Assembly (NCBI RefSeq): GCF_014203595.1
Contig: NZ_JACHJK010000009.1
Location: 332,345 to 396,344 of the forward strand
Direction: 5' to 3'
From: Streptomyces echinatus
GTDB lineage: Bacteria; Actinomycetota; Actinomycetes; Streptomycetales; Streptomycetaceae
Length of the DNA stretch: 64,000 nt
Under the pieces are notes generated by a model that was not told the origin of the DNA, ran no database searches, and saw only the letters and a list, made by a program, of their open reading frames with translations. How positions within the stretch are numbered: position 1 is the first letter of the stretch; every line of letters begins with the position of its first letter. Shown piece after piece: positions 35,467 through 43,782 of this stretch. Position numbers and translations under genes: made by a program.

Positions 35467-36870
35467 CTAGTTCAGGTACTGACAGGTGGAGCGCGGGGTG
35501 TAGACGCCGTGGCCGGCGTGTCCGGTGTACTCCCGCTGGTCGATGACGACCCGGCCGCGTGACAGCACCGTCTCGACGCGGCCGGTGACGCGCTTGCCCT
35601 CGTACGCCGAGTAGTCGACGTTCATGTGGTGGGTGCCGGCGGACATCACCTGCTCGGCGTGCGGGTCGTAGACGACGACGTCGGCGTCGGCGCCCGGGGT
35701 GATGGTGCCCTTCTTCGGGTACAGGCCGAACATGCGCGCCGGGGTGGCGCAGGCGATCTCGATCCAGCGGCGGCGCGAGATGTGCCCGTCGACGACCGCC
35801 TGGTGGAGCAGGTCCATACGGTTCTCCACGCCCGGCAACCCGTTGGGGATCCTGGAGAAGTCGCCGCGGCCCAGCTCCTTCTGGCCCGTGAAGCAGAAGG
35901 GGCAGTGGTCGGTGGAGACGACCTGGAGGTCGTTGGTCCGCAGCCCCCTCCAGAGGTGCGCCTGGTGTTCGCGGGGCCGCAGCGGAGTGCTGCACACGTA
36001 CTTGGCGCCCTCGAAGTCGGGTTCGGCGAGGTTGTCGGTGGACAGGAACAGGTACTGCGGGCAGGTCTCGCCGAAGACGTTCAGCCCCTCGTCCCGGGCA
36101 CGGGTCAGCTCGGCCACCGCCTGCAGGGCCGACACGTGCACCACGTACAGCGGGGCTCCGGCGACCTGGGCCAGCCGGATGGCGCGGTGCGTGGCCTCGG
36201 CCTCCAGCAGGGCCTTGCGGACCTCGCCGTGGTAGCGCGGGTCGGTCTCGCCGCGGGCCAGCGCCTGCTCGACCAGCACGTCGATGGCGATGCCGTTCTC
36301 GGCGTGCATCATGATCAGCCCGCCGTTGTCGGCGGCGCGCTGCATGGCCCGCAGGATCTGCCCGTCGTCGGAGTAGAAGACGCCGGGGTAGGCCATGAAC
36401 TGCTTGAAGGAGGTGACGCCCTCCTCCACCAGCAGGTCCATCTCCTTCAGCGTCTCGTCGTTCACGTCGGAGACGATCATGTGGAAGGCGTAGTCGACGG
36501 CGCAGTTGCCCTCGGCCTTGGCGTGCCAGGCGTCCAGTCCCTCGCGCAGGGTGTGGCCGACGCTCTGGATGGCGAAGTCGACGATCGTGGTGGTGCCGCC
36601 CCAGGCGGCGGCGCGGGTGCCGGTCTCGAAGGTGTCGGCGGCGGTGGTGCCGCCGAAGGGCATCTCCATGTGGGTGTGGCCGTCGACGCCGCCCGGGATG
36701 ACGTACTTGCCGGTGGCGTCGATGACCTTCTCGGCGGTGAACGCCTCGGCCGCGGGGGTGCCGGAGGCGGCGAGGGCGGCGATGCGGCCGTCCTCGATCA
36801 GGACGTCGGCGTGGATCTCGTCGGACGCGGTGATGACTAGGCCGCCGCGGATGACGGTGCGCGTGGTCAT
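35467..36870 (-). CDS. hydA: Dihydropyrimidinase / hydantoinase
   Basis: The 467-residue cytoplasmic enzyme opens the ring of dihydrouracil, dihydrothymine or hydantoins to N-carbamoyl amino acids. The binuclear zinc site is complete: H65 and H67 in GHTHME, the carbamylated Lys156 in SFKQFMAYPG, MHAEN, YVVHVSAL and STDHCPF. The gene begins the unit hydA-LLM-NCS1 permease and lies 82 bp after the first amidohydrolase gene on the same strand. Confidence 0.95.
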   Translation of the reverse strand: MTTRTVIRGGLVITASDEIHADVLIEDGRIAALAASGTPAAEAFTAEKVIDATGKYVIPGGVDGHTHMEMPFGGTTAADTFETGTRAAAWGGTTTIVDFAIQSVGHTLREGLDAWHAKAEGNCAVDYAFHMIVSDVNDETLKEMDLLVEEGVTSFKQFMAYPGVFYSDDGQILRAMQRAADNGGLIMMHAENGIAIDVLVEQALARGETDPRYHGEVRKALLEAEATHRAIRLAQVAGAPLYVVHVSALQAVAELTRARDEGLNVFGETCPQYLFLSTDNLAEPDFEGAKYVCSTPLRPREHQAHLWRGLRTNDLQVVSTDHCPFCFTGQKELGRGDFSRIPNGLPGVENRMDLLHQAVVDGHISRRRWIEIACATPARMFGLYPKKGTITPGADADVVVYDPHAEQVMSAGTHHMNVDYSAYEGKRVTGRVETVLSRGRVVIDQREYTGHAGHGVYTPRSTCQYLN

Positions 36871-36910
36871 GGGGTGCCTCTCTCTCGTGACCGTCTGCGG
36901 GTCGTCTGTG

Positions 36911-36949
36911 GCTGTCGCGCGGTTCCCCGCGCCCCTTCGGGGGCGCTTT
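36911..36949. repeat. Streptomyces-type GCGC-GTTCCCCGCGCCCC repeat, copy 1
   Basis: The element GCTGTCGCGCGGTTCCCCGC continues into a hairpin GCGCCCC-TTCG-GGGGCGC followed by TTT. Very similar elements recur across streptomycete chromosomes between genes. On the + strand it looks like a terminator. It sits between the first amidohydrolase gene and hydA. Confidence 0.65.
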
Positions 36950-36952
36950 CCC

Positions 36953-37795
36953 CTACGGCGCCGTCAGCGGTCCGTAGGCCCCCGGCGCCCGGTCGCGGTA
37001 GAACTGCCAGCGGTCGCGGACCTCGCGGAGCCTGGCCATGTCCAGGTCGCGGACGACGAGTTCGGTCTCCTTGTCGCTCGCCGGCTCGCCGACGAACTGG
37101 GCCTCCGGGTCCACGAAGTACGTCGTGCCGTAGAAGTCGTTGTCGCCCAGGTCCTCCACGCCGACCCGGTTGATCGCGCCGACGAAGTACTCGTTGGCGA
37201 CGGCCGCCGCCGGCTGCTCCAGCTGCCACAGGTAGCGGGACAGGCCGCGGGAGGTGGCCGAGGGGTTGAAGACGATCTCGGCACCGGCGAGGCCCAGCGC
37301 CCGCCAGCCCTCGGGGAAGTGGCGGTCGTAGCAGATGTAGACGCCGATCCTGCCGACGGCGGTGTCGAAGACGGGCCAGCCGCTGTTGCCGGGACGGAAG
37401 TAGAACTTCTCCCAGAAGCCCTGCACTTGCGGGATATGGGTCTTGCGGTACTTGCCGAGGTAGGAGCCGTCCGCGTCGATCACGGCCGCGGTGTTGTACA
37501 GGACGCCCGGCTGCTCCTCCTCGTACATGGGCAGGACGAGGACGATGCCCAGCTCGCGGGCGAGCGCCTGGAAGCGCCGGACGGTCGGACCGTCGGGGAT
37601 CCGCTCGGCGTACTCGTAGAACGCCTTGTCCTGGACCTGGCAGAAGTAGGGGCCGTAGAACAGCTCCTGGAAGCAGAGGACTTGGGCGCCCTGGGCGGCG
37701 GCGTCGCGGGCCGCCTGCTCGTGGACCTGGATCATGGATTCCTTGTCGCCGGTCCAGGCGGTCTGGAAGAGGGCGGCACGGATCACTCGGCTCAT
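36953..37795 (-). CDS. Beta-ureidopropionase-like carbon-nitrogen hydrolase, paralogue 1
   Basis: The 280-residue nitrilase-superfamily amidohydrolase has its Glu-Lys-Cys triad at E44 (FQELF), K118 (KYRKTH) and C155 (YICYDRHFPEGW). It should hydrolyse N-carbamoyl-beta-alanine or a related carbamoyl amino acid to the amine, CO2 and ammonia. It is very similar in length and sequence to the second amidohydrolase at 40944, and the triad occupies identical positions. ATG at 37795 follows GGAGG. Confidence 0.9.
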   Translation of the reverse strand: MSRVIRAALFQTAWTGDKESMIQVHEQAARDAAAQGAQVLCFQELFYGPYFCQVQDKAFYEYAERIPDGPTVRRFQALARELGIVLVLPMYEEEQPGVLYNTAAVIDADGSYLGKYRKTHIPQVQGFWEKFYFRPGNSGWPVFDTAVGRIGVYICYDRHFPEGWRALGLAGAEIVFNPSATSRGLSRYLWQLEQPAAAVANEYFVGAINRVGVEDLGDNDFYGTTYFVDPEAQFVGEPASDKETELVVRDLDMARLREVRDRWQFYRDRAPGAYGPLTAP

Positions 37796-37860
37796 CGGGA
37801 CCTCCGGTAGCTCGGTGTGCGGTGAGCCTAGGAAGCGCCGAGGGCCGGTTCGACGGGCAG

Positions 37861-37955
37861 CGTGTCACGTCCGCGGGCGACCGGCGTGCCACCGTGTCAC
37901 GTCTGCGCCGTCCCATGTTTCACCGCCGTTGTCGCAGGTCTTCGCATGTTTCACC
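37861..37955. promoter_or_regulatory. Two pairs of direct repeats upstream of amidohydrolase 1
   Basis: CGTGTCACGTC occurs at 37861-37871 and 37893-37903, 32 bp apart, and CATGTTTCACC at 37914-37924 and 37945-37955, 31 bp apart. Both spacings are three helical turns, putting the copies on one DNA face. The set fills the region between amidohydrolase 1 and the PucR gene and reaches the PucR stop codon. Confidence 0.55.
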
Positions 37956-39534
37956 CCTGTTGCGCGTCGTGCGCGAGGAGCGCGATGTGCACGGAGGCCG
38001 CCTGTTCGAAGTCGTCCAGGTCGACGCCGAGGCGGGTCTGTATCGCCTCCAGGCGGCGGTACAGGGCCGGCCGGGAGACATGGTGGAGCAGGGCGGTGCG
38101 GGACTTGTTGCGGCCCGTCGCCAGATAGGTCCGCAGGACGTTCAGCAGCTCCGGTTCGGGCTCGCGCAGCAGTCCGTCCAGCTCCCGCTCGGCGAAGGAC
38201 TGCACGTGCGGGTCGTCCCGCAGCAGCCGGACCAGCCCGCGCAGATGGACGTCCCGGAGCCGGACGACGGCCGGCAGGTCGCGGGCGGCCGCGGAGTCGG
38301 CGACGGCGTCGGCCACGTGCCGGGCCTCGCGCAGCCCGGCGGGCACGTCGTCCCAGCTGGTGCGCGGGCCGGCGGCGGCGACCGTCGGCGCCGGCCCGGT
38401 CTCGCCGCGCAGCCGGGCCGCGAAGTGCGCGGTCAGCGTCTCGGCCTGCTGGTCGCGGGCGAGGCTGAGCAGCACGGCGACGACCCCGTCGGCCAGCTCG
38501 GCGACCAGCCCGGGCAGCCCCAACAGCCGCAGCACGCGCCCGAGTCCGGCCGGATCCGCGCCGGGTACGACCAGCGGGACGAAGATCCGCCGGTTGACCG
38601 GGAGCCCGGCCGCACGCGCCCGCGGCAGCAGCTGCCGGGCCGGTACGACCCCGGAGGCCAGGTCGGTGAGCAGGCTCTGGGCGGACTGCTCCTCCCAGGT
38701 GGGCGCGGAGCCGCCGCCGAGCATGCGGTGCAGGACCAGCGCCTCGGCGGCCCGGTCGGCGAGCAGTCCCCCGGTGGCCGGGTCGCCTCGGTAGCCGCAC
38801 AGCACCAGCCGGCCCCACCGCTCGCCGCGTCCGCCGAGTTCGGCGTGGATCCAGCCGTCGCCCGGGCCGCCGCCGGCCTGCCGGGCGATCCGCTCCCAGT
38901 CGCGCAGCACGTCGTCCACCGCGGGCCGCTCCCCCGCCGTGGCGAGGACGCGGTGGGCGAGGTTGGTGACGACGACCGGGCAGCCGCTGTGCTGGGCGAT
39001 CTCGTCGAGCAGCCGCCCGAGCGGGGCACCGGCCGTGATGAGCGCGGTGAGGGCGGTCCGCACGGTCTCCGACAGACTGACGGCGGCGAACTTGCGCCGC
39101 ACGAGCCGGCACTGGACCTCCTCCGTCAGCTCGGCGAAGGGGAACGGCCGGTGCAGGACGACCATGGGCAGCCCGCACCGCTCGGCGGCCCGGCGCATCA
39201 CCTCGGGCGGCGTCGGGAAGGCGCGGCCGAGTCCGAGCACGACGGCGGCGGCCTCGGCCCGGTGCAGGGACTGGATGTACTCGGCCTGCTTGGCCTCGTC
39301 CCCGGCGAGGAGCACCCCGGTGGTGAGCACCATCTCGCCGCCGCTGAGCATCACGCCGACGTCGGCCGCCTCGGCGACGTGCACCCAGCGCACGGGCCGG
39401 TCGAGCTGCCCGGCTCCGGCGACCACCTCGGGGTCCCCGGCGAGGACCCGCTCCAGGCCGAGCACCTGGCGGACCGAGAGGACGGGATCCGGTGGCTGCC
39501 GGACGGGGCTGCGCGTGTCGGAGTCGGATGCCAT
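37951..39534 (-). CDS. PucR-family transcriptional regulator
   Basis: The 527-residue protein has the PucR N-terminal purine-catabolism domain (SVRQVLGLERVLAGDPEVVAG, then VRWVHVAEAADVGVMLSGGE). A GGDEF-like middle region follows, and a C-terminal helix-turn-helix reads LRTYLATGRNKSRTALLHHV then SRPALYRRLEAIQTRLG. PucR proteins activate nitrogen or purine/pyrimidine catabolism in response to metabolites. Placed between the two amidohydrolase genes, it is the likely pathway regulator. Confidence 0.9.
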   Translation of the reverse strand: MASDSDTRSPVRQPPDPVLSVRQVLGLERVLAGDPEVVAGAGQLDRPVRWVHVAEAADVGVMLSGGEMVLTTGVLLAGDEAKQAEYIQSLHRAEAAAVVLGLGRAFPTPPEVMRRAAERCGLPMVVLHRPFPFAELTEEVQCRLVRRKFAAVSLSETVRTALTALITAGAPLGRLLDEIAQHSGCPVVVTNLAHRVLATAGERPAVDDVLRDWERIARQAGGGPGDGWIHAELGGRGERWGRLVLCGYRGDPATGGLLADRAAEALVLHRMLGGGSAPTWEEQSAQSLLTDLASGVVPARQLLPRARAAGLPVNRRIFVPLVVPGADPAGLGRVLRLLGLPGLVAELADGVVAVLLSLARDQQAETLTAHFAARLRGETGPAPTVAAAGPRTSWDDVPAGLREARHVADAVADSAAARDLPAVVRLRDVHLRGLVRLLRDDPHVQSFAERELDGLLREPEPELLNVLRTYLATGRNKSRTALLHHVSRPALYRRLEAIQTRLGVDLDDFEQAASVHIALLAHDAQQG

Positions 39535-39566
39535 GGCCGTATCCCTTGCTCGGACGGTGCTGGGCG

Positions 39567-39600
39567 GCGCCCCCGGGAGGGGCGCGGAAACTGCGCGACC
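39567..39600. repeat. Streptomyces-type GCGC-GTTCCCCGCGCCCC repeat, copy 2
   Basis: This is the same kind of element as at 36911 in the opposite orientation: hairpin GCGCCCC/GGGGCGC, then CGGAAACTGCGCGACC. It lies just upstream of the PucR start, between PucR and the aminotransferase gene end. Confidence 0.6.
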
Positions 39601-39663
39601 GGCCACGACGGACCCCGCGGACGTCCGCCGGCGGGCCCCGTCACGGTTCTCCCCGCGTGGCGC

Positions 39664-40947
39664 CTAGTACGAACTGCGCAGCGCCTCTTCGAGGATGGCT
39701 GCCCCTTCCTCGGCCTCGGCGACGGTCAGGGACAGCGGCGGGGCGATCCGCAGGGCGCTGGTGTCGTGCCCTCCTCCCTTGCCGATGAGCAGCCCGCCCT
39801 GGCGTGCCGCCTCCAGCACGGCGGCGGCGGTCCGCGGGTCGGCCTCGTCGGTGCCGGGCTTGACCAGCTCGACGCCGATCATCAGTCCGCGGCCGCGCAC
39901 CTCCCGTACCCCGGGGAGCTGGGCGGTGACCGCCCGCAGGCGCTCGATGAGCAGGCCGCCGACGCGCCGGGCGTTGCCCTGGAGGTCGTGTTCGAGCAGG
40001 TAGCCGAGGTTGGCGAGCCCGGCGGCCATGGTGATCTGGGTGCCGCCGAAGGTGGAGATGCTGTTGGCGTCCAGGCAGTTCATGATCTCGGCGCGGGCGA
40101 TGACGCCGCCGATGGACATGCCGTTGCCGATGCCCTTGGCGAAGGTGACGATGTCCGGCGGGCCGCTGCGGGCGTGCGCCTGCCAGCCCCAGAAGTGGTC
40201 GCCGGTGCGGCCCCAGCCGGTCTGCACCTCGTCGGCGATCCACAGGATCCCCTGGGCCTTCAGCACGTCACGGAAGGCGGCGTACAGCCCGTCGGGCGGT
40301 GAGGTGAACCCGCCGACGCCCTGGACGGGTTCGGCGATCAGCGCGGCCGGGGGCCGGGTGTGGCCGAGGACGTCCTTCAGGTCGGCGACGCAGGCGTCGA
40401 TGAAGTCGCGGTCGTCGAGACCCGCGAACGGTCCCCGGGTGCGCACGCCGCCGTGGACGTACAGGGTCTGCAGCGGAGAGAGCGAGGTCGGGGACCAGCC
40501 GCGGTTGCCGGTGATGCCGACCGCGCTGAAGGAGCGGCCGTGGTAGCTGTTGCGCATCGCCAGGATCGTGTTGCTGCGCCGGTGGGCGGTGGCGAGCAGC
40601 AGGGCGGTGTCGTTGGCCTCGGTGCCGGAGGTCGTGAAGAACACCCGGGCGTCCGGGATGCCGCTCACCTGGGCGATGCGCTCGGCGAGTTCGACCATCG
40701 GCCGGTTGAGGTAGAGCGTGGAGGAGTGGATGATCCGGCCGGCCTGCTCGCTGACCGCCTTGGTCACCTCGGGCAGCGCGTGCGCGGTCATCGTGGTCAG
40801 GATGCCGCCGAAGAAGTCCAGGTACCGACGGCCGTTGAAGTCCCAGACGTGCCGCCCCTCGCCGTGGGTGATCTCGATCGGGTCGTCGTAGTAGAGGGCG
40901 AGCCAGTCGGGCATGATCCGGCGGTGGCGGGAGTAGAGGTCGTTCAC
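39664..40947 (-). CDS. Class III PLP-dependent aminotransferase
   Basis: The GTG at 40947 gives 427 residues. It has the fold-type I class III features: FFTTSGTEANDTALLLA, ILWIADEVQTGWGRTG and the cofactor lysine in VTFAKGIGNGMSIGG. It resembles beta-alanine or beta-aminoisobutyrate:pyruvate (AGXT2-like) transaminases. That fits transamination of beta-alanine from uracil or 3-aminoisobutyrate from thymine. Its start overlaps the stop of amidohydrolase 2 (GTGA), so product and next enzyme are coupled. Confidence 0.9.
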   Translation of the reverse strand: MNDLYSRHRRIMPDWLALYYDDPIEITHGEGRHVWDFNGRRYLDFFGGILTTMTAHALPEVTKAVSEQAGRIIHSSTLYLNRPMVELAERIAQVSGIPDARVFFTTSGTEANDTALLLATAHRRSNTILAMRNSYHGRSFSAVGITGNRGWSPTSLSPLQTLYVHGGVRTRGPFAGLDDRDFIDACVADLKDVLGHTRPPAALIAEPVQGVGGFTSPPDGLYAAFRDVLKAQGILWIADEVQTGWGRTGDHFWGWQAHARSGPPDIVTFAKGIGNGMSIGGVIARAEIMNCLDANSISTFGGTQITMAAGLANLGYLLEHDLQGNARRVGGLLIERLRAVTAQLPGVREVRGRGLMIGVELVKPGTDEADPRTAAAVLEAARQGGLLIGKGGGHDTSALRIAPPLSLTVAEAEEGAAILEEALRSSY

Positions 40948-41786
40948 GGCTGCACCAGCCCTTCGTAGGCGTCGGGGCGGCGGTCGCGGTAGAAGGCCCA
41001 CTGCTGCCGCACTTCCTCGATGAGGTCGAAGTCCAGGTCGCGTACGACGAGTTCCTCGGTCTTGTCGTCGGCCGGCTCGCCCACGAACCGCCCGCGCGGG
41101 TCGACGAAGTACGACGTCCCGTAGAAGTCGTTGTCGCCGTACTCCTCCTGCCCCACCCGGTTGATGGCGGCGACGAAGTACTCGTTGGCGACGGCCGCCG
41201 CGGGCTGTTCCAGCTGCCACAGGTGGGCGGACAGGCCCCGGTGGGTGGCGGACGGGTTGTACACCAGCTGGGCGCCGTTGAGGCCGAGTTGCCGCCAGCC
41301 CTCCGGGAAGTGCCGGTCGTAGCAGATGTAGACGCCGACCTTGCCGACGGCGGTGTCGAAGACGGGCCAGCCCAGGTTGCCGGGCTTGAAGTAGTACTTC
41401 TCCCAGAAGCCCTTGACCTGCGGGATGTGGTGCTTGCGGTACTTGCCGAGGCAGGTCCCGTCGGCGTCGATCACGGCGGCGGTGTTGTAGTAGAAACCGG
41501 ACTGCTCGATCTCGAACACCGGGACGACGATCACCATGCCGGTCTCGCGGGCCAGCTCCCGCATCCGGCGCACGGTCGGCCCGTCGGGCACCGGCTCGGC
41601 CCAGCGGTAGTGCTCCGGTTCCTGGACCTGGCAGAAGTAGGGGGCGTTGAAGACTTCCTGGAACCCGATGATCCTCGCGCCCCGGCGAGCCGCCTCGCGG
41701 GCGTGCTCCTCGTGTTTCGCCACCATGGACTCGGTGTCGCCGGTCCAGGTGGCCTGGACCAGAGCGGCGCGGACGACGTTGGCCAT
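40944..41786 (-). CDS. Beta-ureidopropionase-like carbon-nitrogen hydrolase, paralogue 2
   Basis: The ATG at 41786 follows AAGGAG and gives 280 residues; an in-frame start at 41804 would include the ribosome site in the coding region. The triad is E44, K118 and C155 (YICYDRHFPEGW), as in paralogue 1. It should release beta-alanine or beta-aminoisobutyrate for the aminotransferase encoded by the overlapping next gene. Having two copies suggests division between substrates, such as uracil- and thymine-derived carbamoyl acids. Confidence 0.9.
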   Translation of the reverse strand: MANVVRAALVQATWTGDTESMVAKHEEHAREAARRGARIIGFQEVFNAPYFCQVQEPEHYRWAEPVPDGPTVRRMRELARETGMVIVVPVFEIEQSGFYYNTAAVIDADGTCLGKYRKHHIPQVKGFWEKYYFKPGNLGWPVFDTAVGKVGVYICYDRHFPEGWRQLGLNGAQLVYNPSATHRGLSAHLWQLEQPAAAVANEYFVAAINRVGQEEYGDNDFYGTSYFVDPRGRFVGEPADDKTEELVVRDLDFDLIEEVRQQWAFYRDRRPDAYEGLVQP

Positions 41787-41815
41787 GAGCTGCTCCTTCG
41801 ACACGACCGTCAGAG

Positions 41816-41845
41816 CCTCTACGCCCGTAGAGCAGGGCGTAGAGG
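41816..41845 (-). promoter_or_regulatory. Three-half-site operator-like repeat before amidohydrolase 2
   Basis: CCTCTACGCCC (41816-41826) is perfectly inverted as GGGCGTAGAGG (41835-41845). Inside it CTCTACGCCCGTAGAG is a 6+4+6 palindrome, so the half-site CTCTAC/GTAGAG occurs three times. It lies 30 bp upstream of the start codon in the promoter region of the amidohydrolase-aminotransferase operon. Confidence 0.6.
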
Positions 41846-41994
41846 CACGAACGTAAGCCTCCGCGGGGCCCTTGCCAAGACCATCGTCGTCAACCCGCTG
41901 AGTCGATCACGTTTCACACTCCTGTGGGTGAGCGGATCCCGCGGCCCGCAGGGGCGTACCGGGACAGACCGGGAGGCCTTGAGGCACCTCTCGG

Positions 41995-43326
41995 TCACAG
42001 GGTGTGTCCGGCGACGCGCAGGGCGTGCACGAGGTCCCAGTGCCGCTCCTCGGAGACGCCGAGCGCGGCCTCCAGCAGGAGGGGCACGAGGTGCCGGGGG
42101 CCGGCGGCGGCGCACCGGGCGGCCTCCTGGGGCGGACGGGCCCGCACACAGGCGTCCAGCAGGGCTCGCGCCTCGCGGTGGCGGCCCTCTCCGTCCAGCC
42201 GCAGTACGGCCGCGCCGATCTGCTCCGCGGGCCGCGCCACGCCCTGCAGCAGCATCCGGTGCGCGTCGGTGTCCCGGCCGGCCGCGGCGAGCGCGTCGGC
42301 GGCGTCGACCAGCCGCTCGGCGGGCAGGGCGGCGGACTCCCACAGCAGGGTGGCCCAGTCGGCGCCGAGCCCGGAGCGGTGCAGGGCGTCCGCGAGCAGC
42401 GGCAGCCGGCCGGCGGGCCACGCCGCGAGCTCCACCAGCAGCACATGCGCCTCGCCGCTGCGCCCCTCGGCCCGCAGCCGCGCCAGCCGCCCGACGGCCC
42501 CGGCGACCTCGGTACCAGCCTCTTCGTCCGCCGAGGCGAGGGCCCCGGCCGCCGCCTCGGCGGGCTGCGCGGCGCCCGCGAACCGGGCCCCGCGGGGCGT
42601 ACGGCGCACGGCGGCGTCCGGGGTCATGGGCGCGGGGGCCCCTGGCGCGGCGGCGGGGGCGGCGCCCTGGTCCGCGTCCAGCCCGGCGAACCGGGCACTG
42701 CCCCTACGGCGTCTGCGGGGCGCGGCGGGGGTGTCCGCAGGAGCGGGGGCCGGGGGCACCACGCGGGCCGGGGTCCGGGCGGGGGCCGGTGCCGCGTCCC
42801 GGCCGGGGGACGAGAGCGCCGCCGACCGGTCCAACTCGTCGATGCGTGCCCGGAGTTCGTCGCAGCGTGCGGTGGCGCGCCGGTGGTCGTCGCGCGCCCA
42901 GGCGAGGTCCGTGCGCAGCGAGTCGGTGTCCGTTCCGGGCGCGGGGGCGGACAGCAGTCGGGCCAGTCCGGCGTGGCGCTCCGCGGCGTAGCGCCGCTCG
43001 CGGAGCATGACGTCGAGGCGGTCGGCCAGGTCCTCCCGGGCGCCGGGCCGGGCGTCGTGCGCGCCGAGCGCGGCGGCGTGCAGGGCGCGGGCCCGTTCCC
43101 GCTCGGCCGTCGCGGTGGCCCGGCCGTACATTCCGCCGAGGTCCTCCAGCAGGGCCTCCACCACGTCCCAGGGGGGTGCCTCACGCCCGTCCAGGCATGC
43201 CTGCATGCCGTCGGGGTCGCGCTGCCAGAAGACCCCGCACCAGCCCGCCCCCTGGTCGAGACGGGCCAGCAGGCCGTCCAGGTAGCTCGCGAACTCCCGC
43301 ATGCGAGCGGGGAGTCGATCCGCCAT
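41995..43326 (-). CDS. Hypothetical protein with Ala-rich central linker
   Basis: From ATG 43326 the product has 443 residues. Residues 1-75 (RMREFASYLDGLLARLDQGA, WDVVEALLEDLGGMYG) form a compact helical domain, followed by a probable coiled coil to about 165. An Ala/Pro/Arg-rich linker follows to about 280, and a helical repeat-like C-terminal domain carries LRAEGRSGEAHVLLVELAAW and LDGEGRHREARALLDACV. I know no function. The N-terminal segment resembles proteins seen widely in streptomycetes that may serve regulatory roles. Single gene. Confidence 0.65.
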   Translation of the reverse strand: MADRLPARMREFASYLDGLLARLDQGAGWCGVFWQRDPDGMQACLDGREAPPWDVVEALLEDLGGMYGRATATAERERARALHAAALGAHDARPGAREDLADRLDVMLRERRYAAERHAGLARLLSAPAPGTDTDSLRTDLAWARDDHRRATARCDELRARIDELDRSAALSSPGRDAAPAPARTPARVVPPAPAPADTPAAPRRRRRGSARFAGLDADQGAAPAAAPGAPAPMTPDAAVRRTPRGARFAGAAQPAEAAAGALASADEEAGTEVAGAVGRLARLRAEGRSGEAHVLLVELAAWPAGRLPLLADALHRSGLGADWATLLWESAALPAERLVDAADALAAAGRDTDAHRMLLQGVARPAEQIGAAVLRLDGEGRHREARALLDACVRARPPQEAARCAAAGPRHLVPLLLEAALGVSEERHWDLVHALRVAGHTL

Positions 43327-43476
43327 GGTCCAGCTCCCGCCCGGCTGCCGGCAAGCACTCCGTCCGGTAGGCAACACCAGTTGTGTTACGGGCTCGCTAC
43401 GGAGAGTTTTCCGGCAGTGCGCGGACGGCTGTCGGCCGGATCTCGCGCCCGGCGCGGCCGGCGCCCCGGGGGCACC

Positions 43477-43728
43477 TCAGACGACGGCCGGTGCGCACCG
43501 CGCCATCAGCTCGTCCATCGACAGTCCGAGCACACCCGCCAGCGCGGCCACCGTGAAGAACGCCGGCGTCGGGGCCCGGCCGGTCTCGATCTTGCGGAGC
43601 GTCTCCGCCGAGACGCCCGCCTCGGCGGCGACGTCGGCCATGCTGCGGTCGCCGCGCGCCTCACGCAGCAGCCGCCCGAGCCGCTCGCCGCGCTCGCGTT
43701 CTTCCGGGGTGAGGGGGGTGCGCACCAT
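43477..43728 (-). CDS. XRE-family helix-turn-helix regulator
   Basis: The 83-residue protein is almost entirely an XRE DNA-binding domain: GRLLREARGDRSMADVAAEAGVS, then AETLRKIETGRAPTPAFFTV, then AALAGVLGLSMDELM. ATG at 43728 is 54 bp from the divergent methionine aminopeptidase start, and a 10-bp palindrome lies between. It is therefore the probable local repressor. Confidence 0.88.
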   Translation of the reverse strand: MVRTPLTPEERERGERLGRLLREARGDRSMADVAAEAGVSAETLRKIETGRAPTPAFFTVAALAGVLGLSMDELMARCAPAVV

Positions 43729-43762
43729 GCCCCCATTCTGCCCGTCACCCGCCCCCATTCAA

Positions 43763-43775
43763 ATACCGGTATAGT
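43763..43775 (+). promoter_or_regulatory. Palindrome overlapping a -10 box of a leaderless gene
   Basis: ATACCGGTAT (43763-43772) is a perfect palindrome. Its last bases form TATAGT (43770-43775), a good -10 box that is 7 bp from the aminopeptidase ATG. Transcription would begin at or next to the start codon. A -35 box is not obvious, which suggests regulation by the XRE protein. Confidence 0.6.
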
Positions 43776-43782
43776 AATTGGC

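Noticed and set aside
36911..36949. GTTCCCCGCGCCCC hairpin elements as operators of the pyrimidine genes
   Set aside because: The same element type is generally scattered through streptomycete chromosomes and appears here in opposite orientations, so a dispersed repeat or terminator is more likely.
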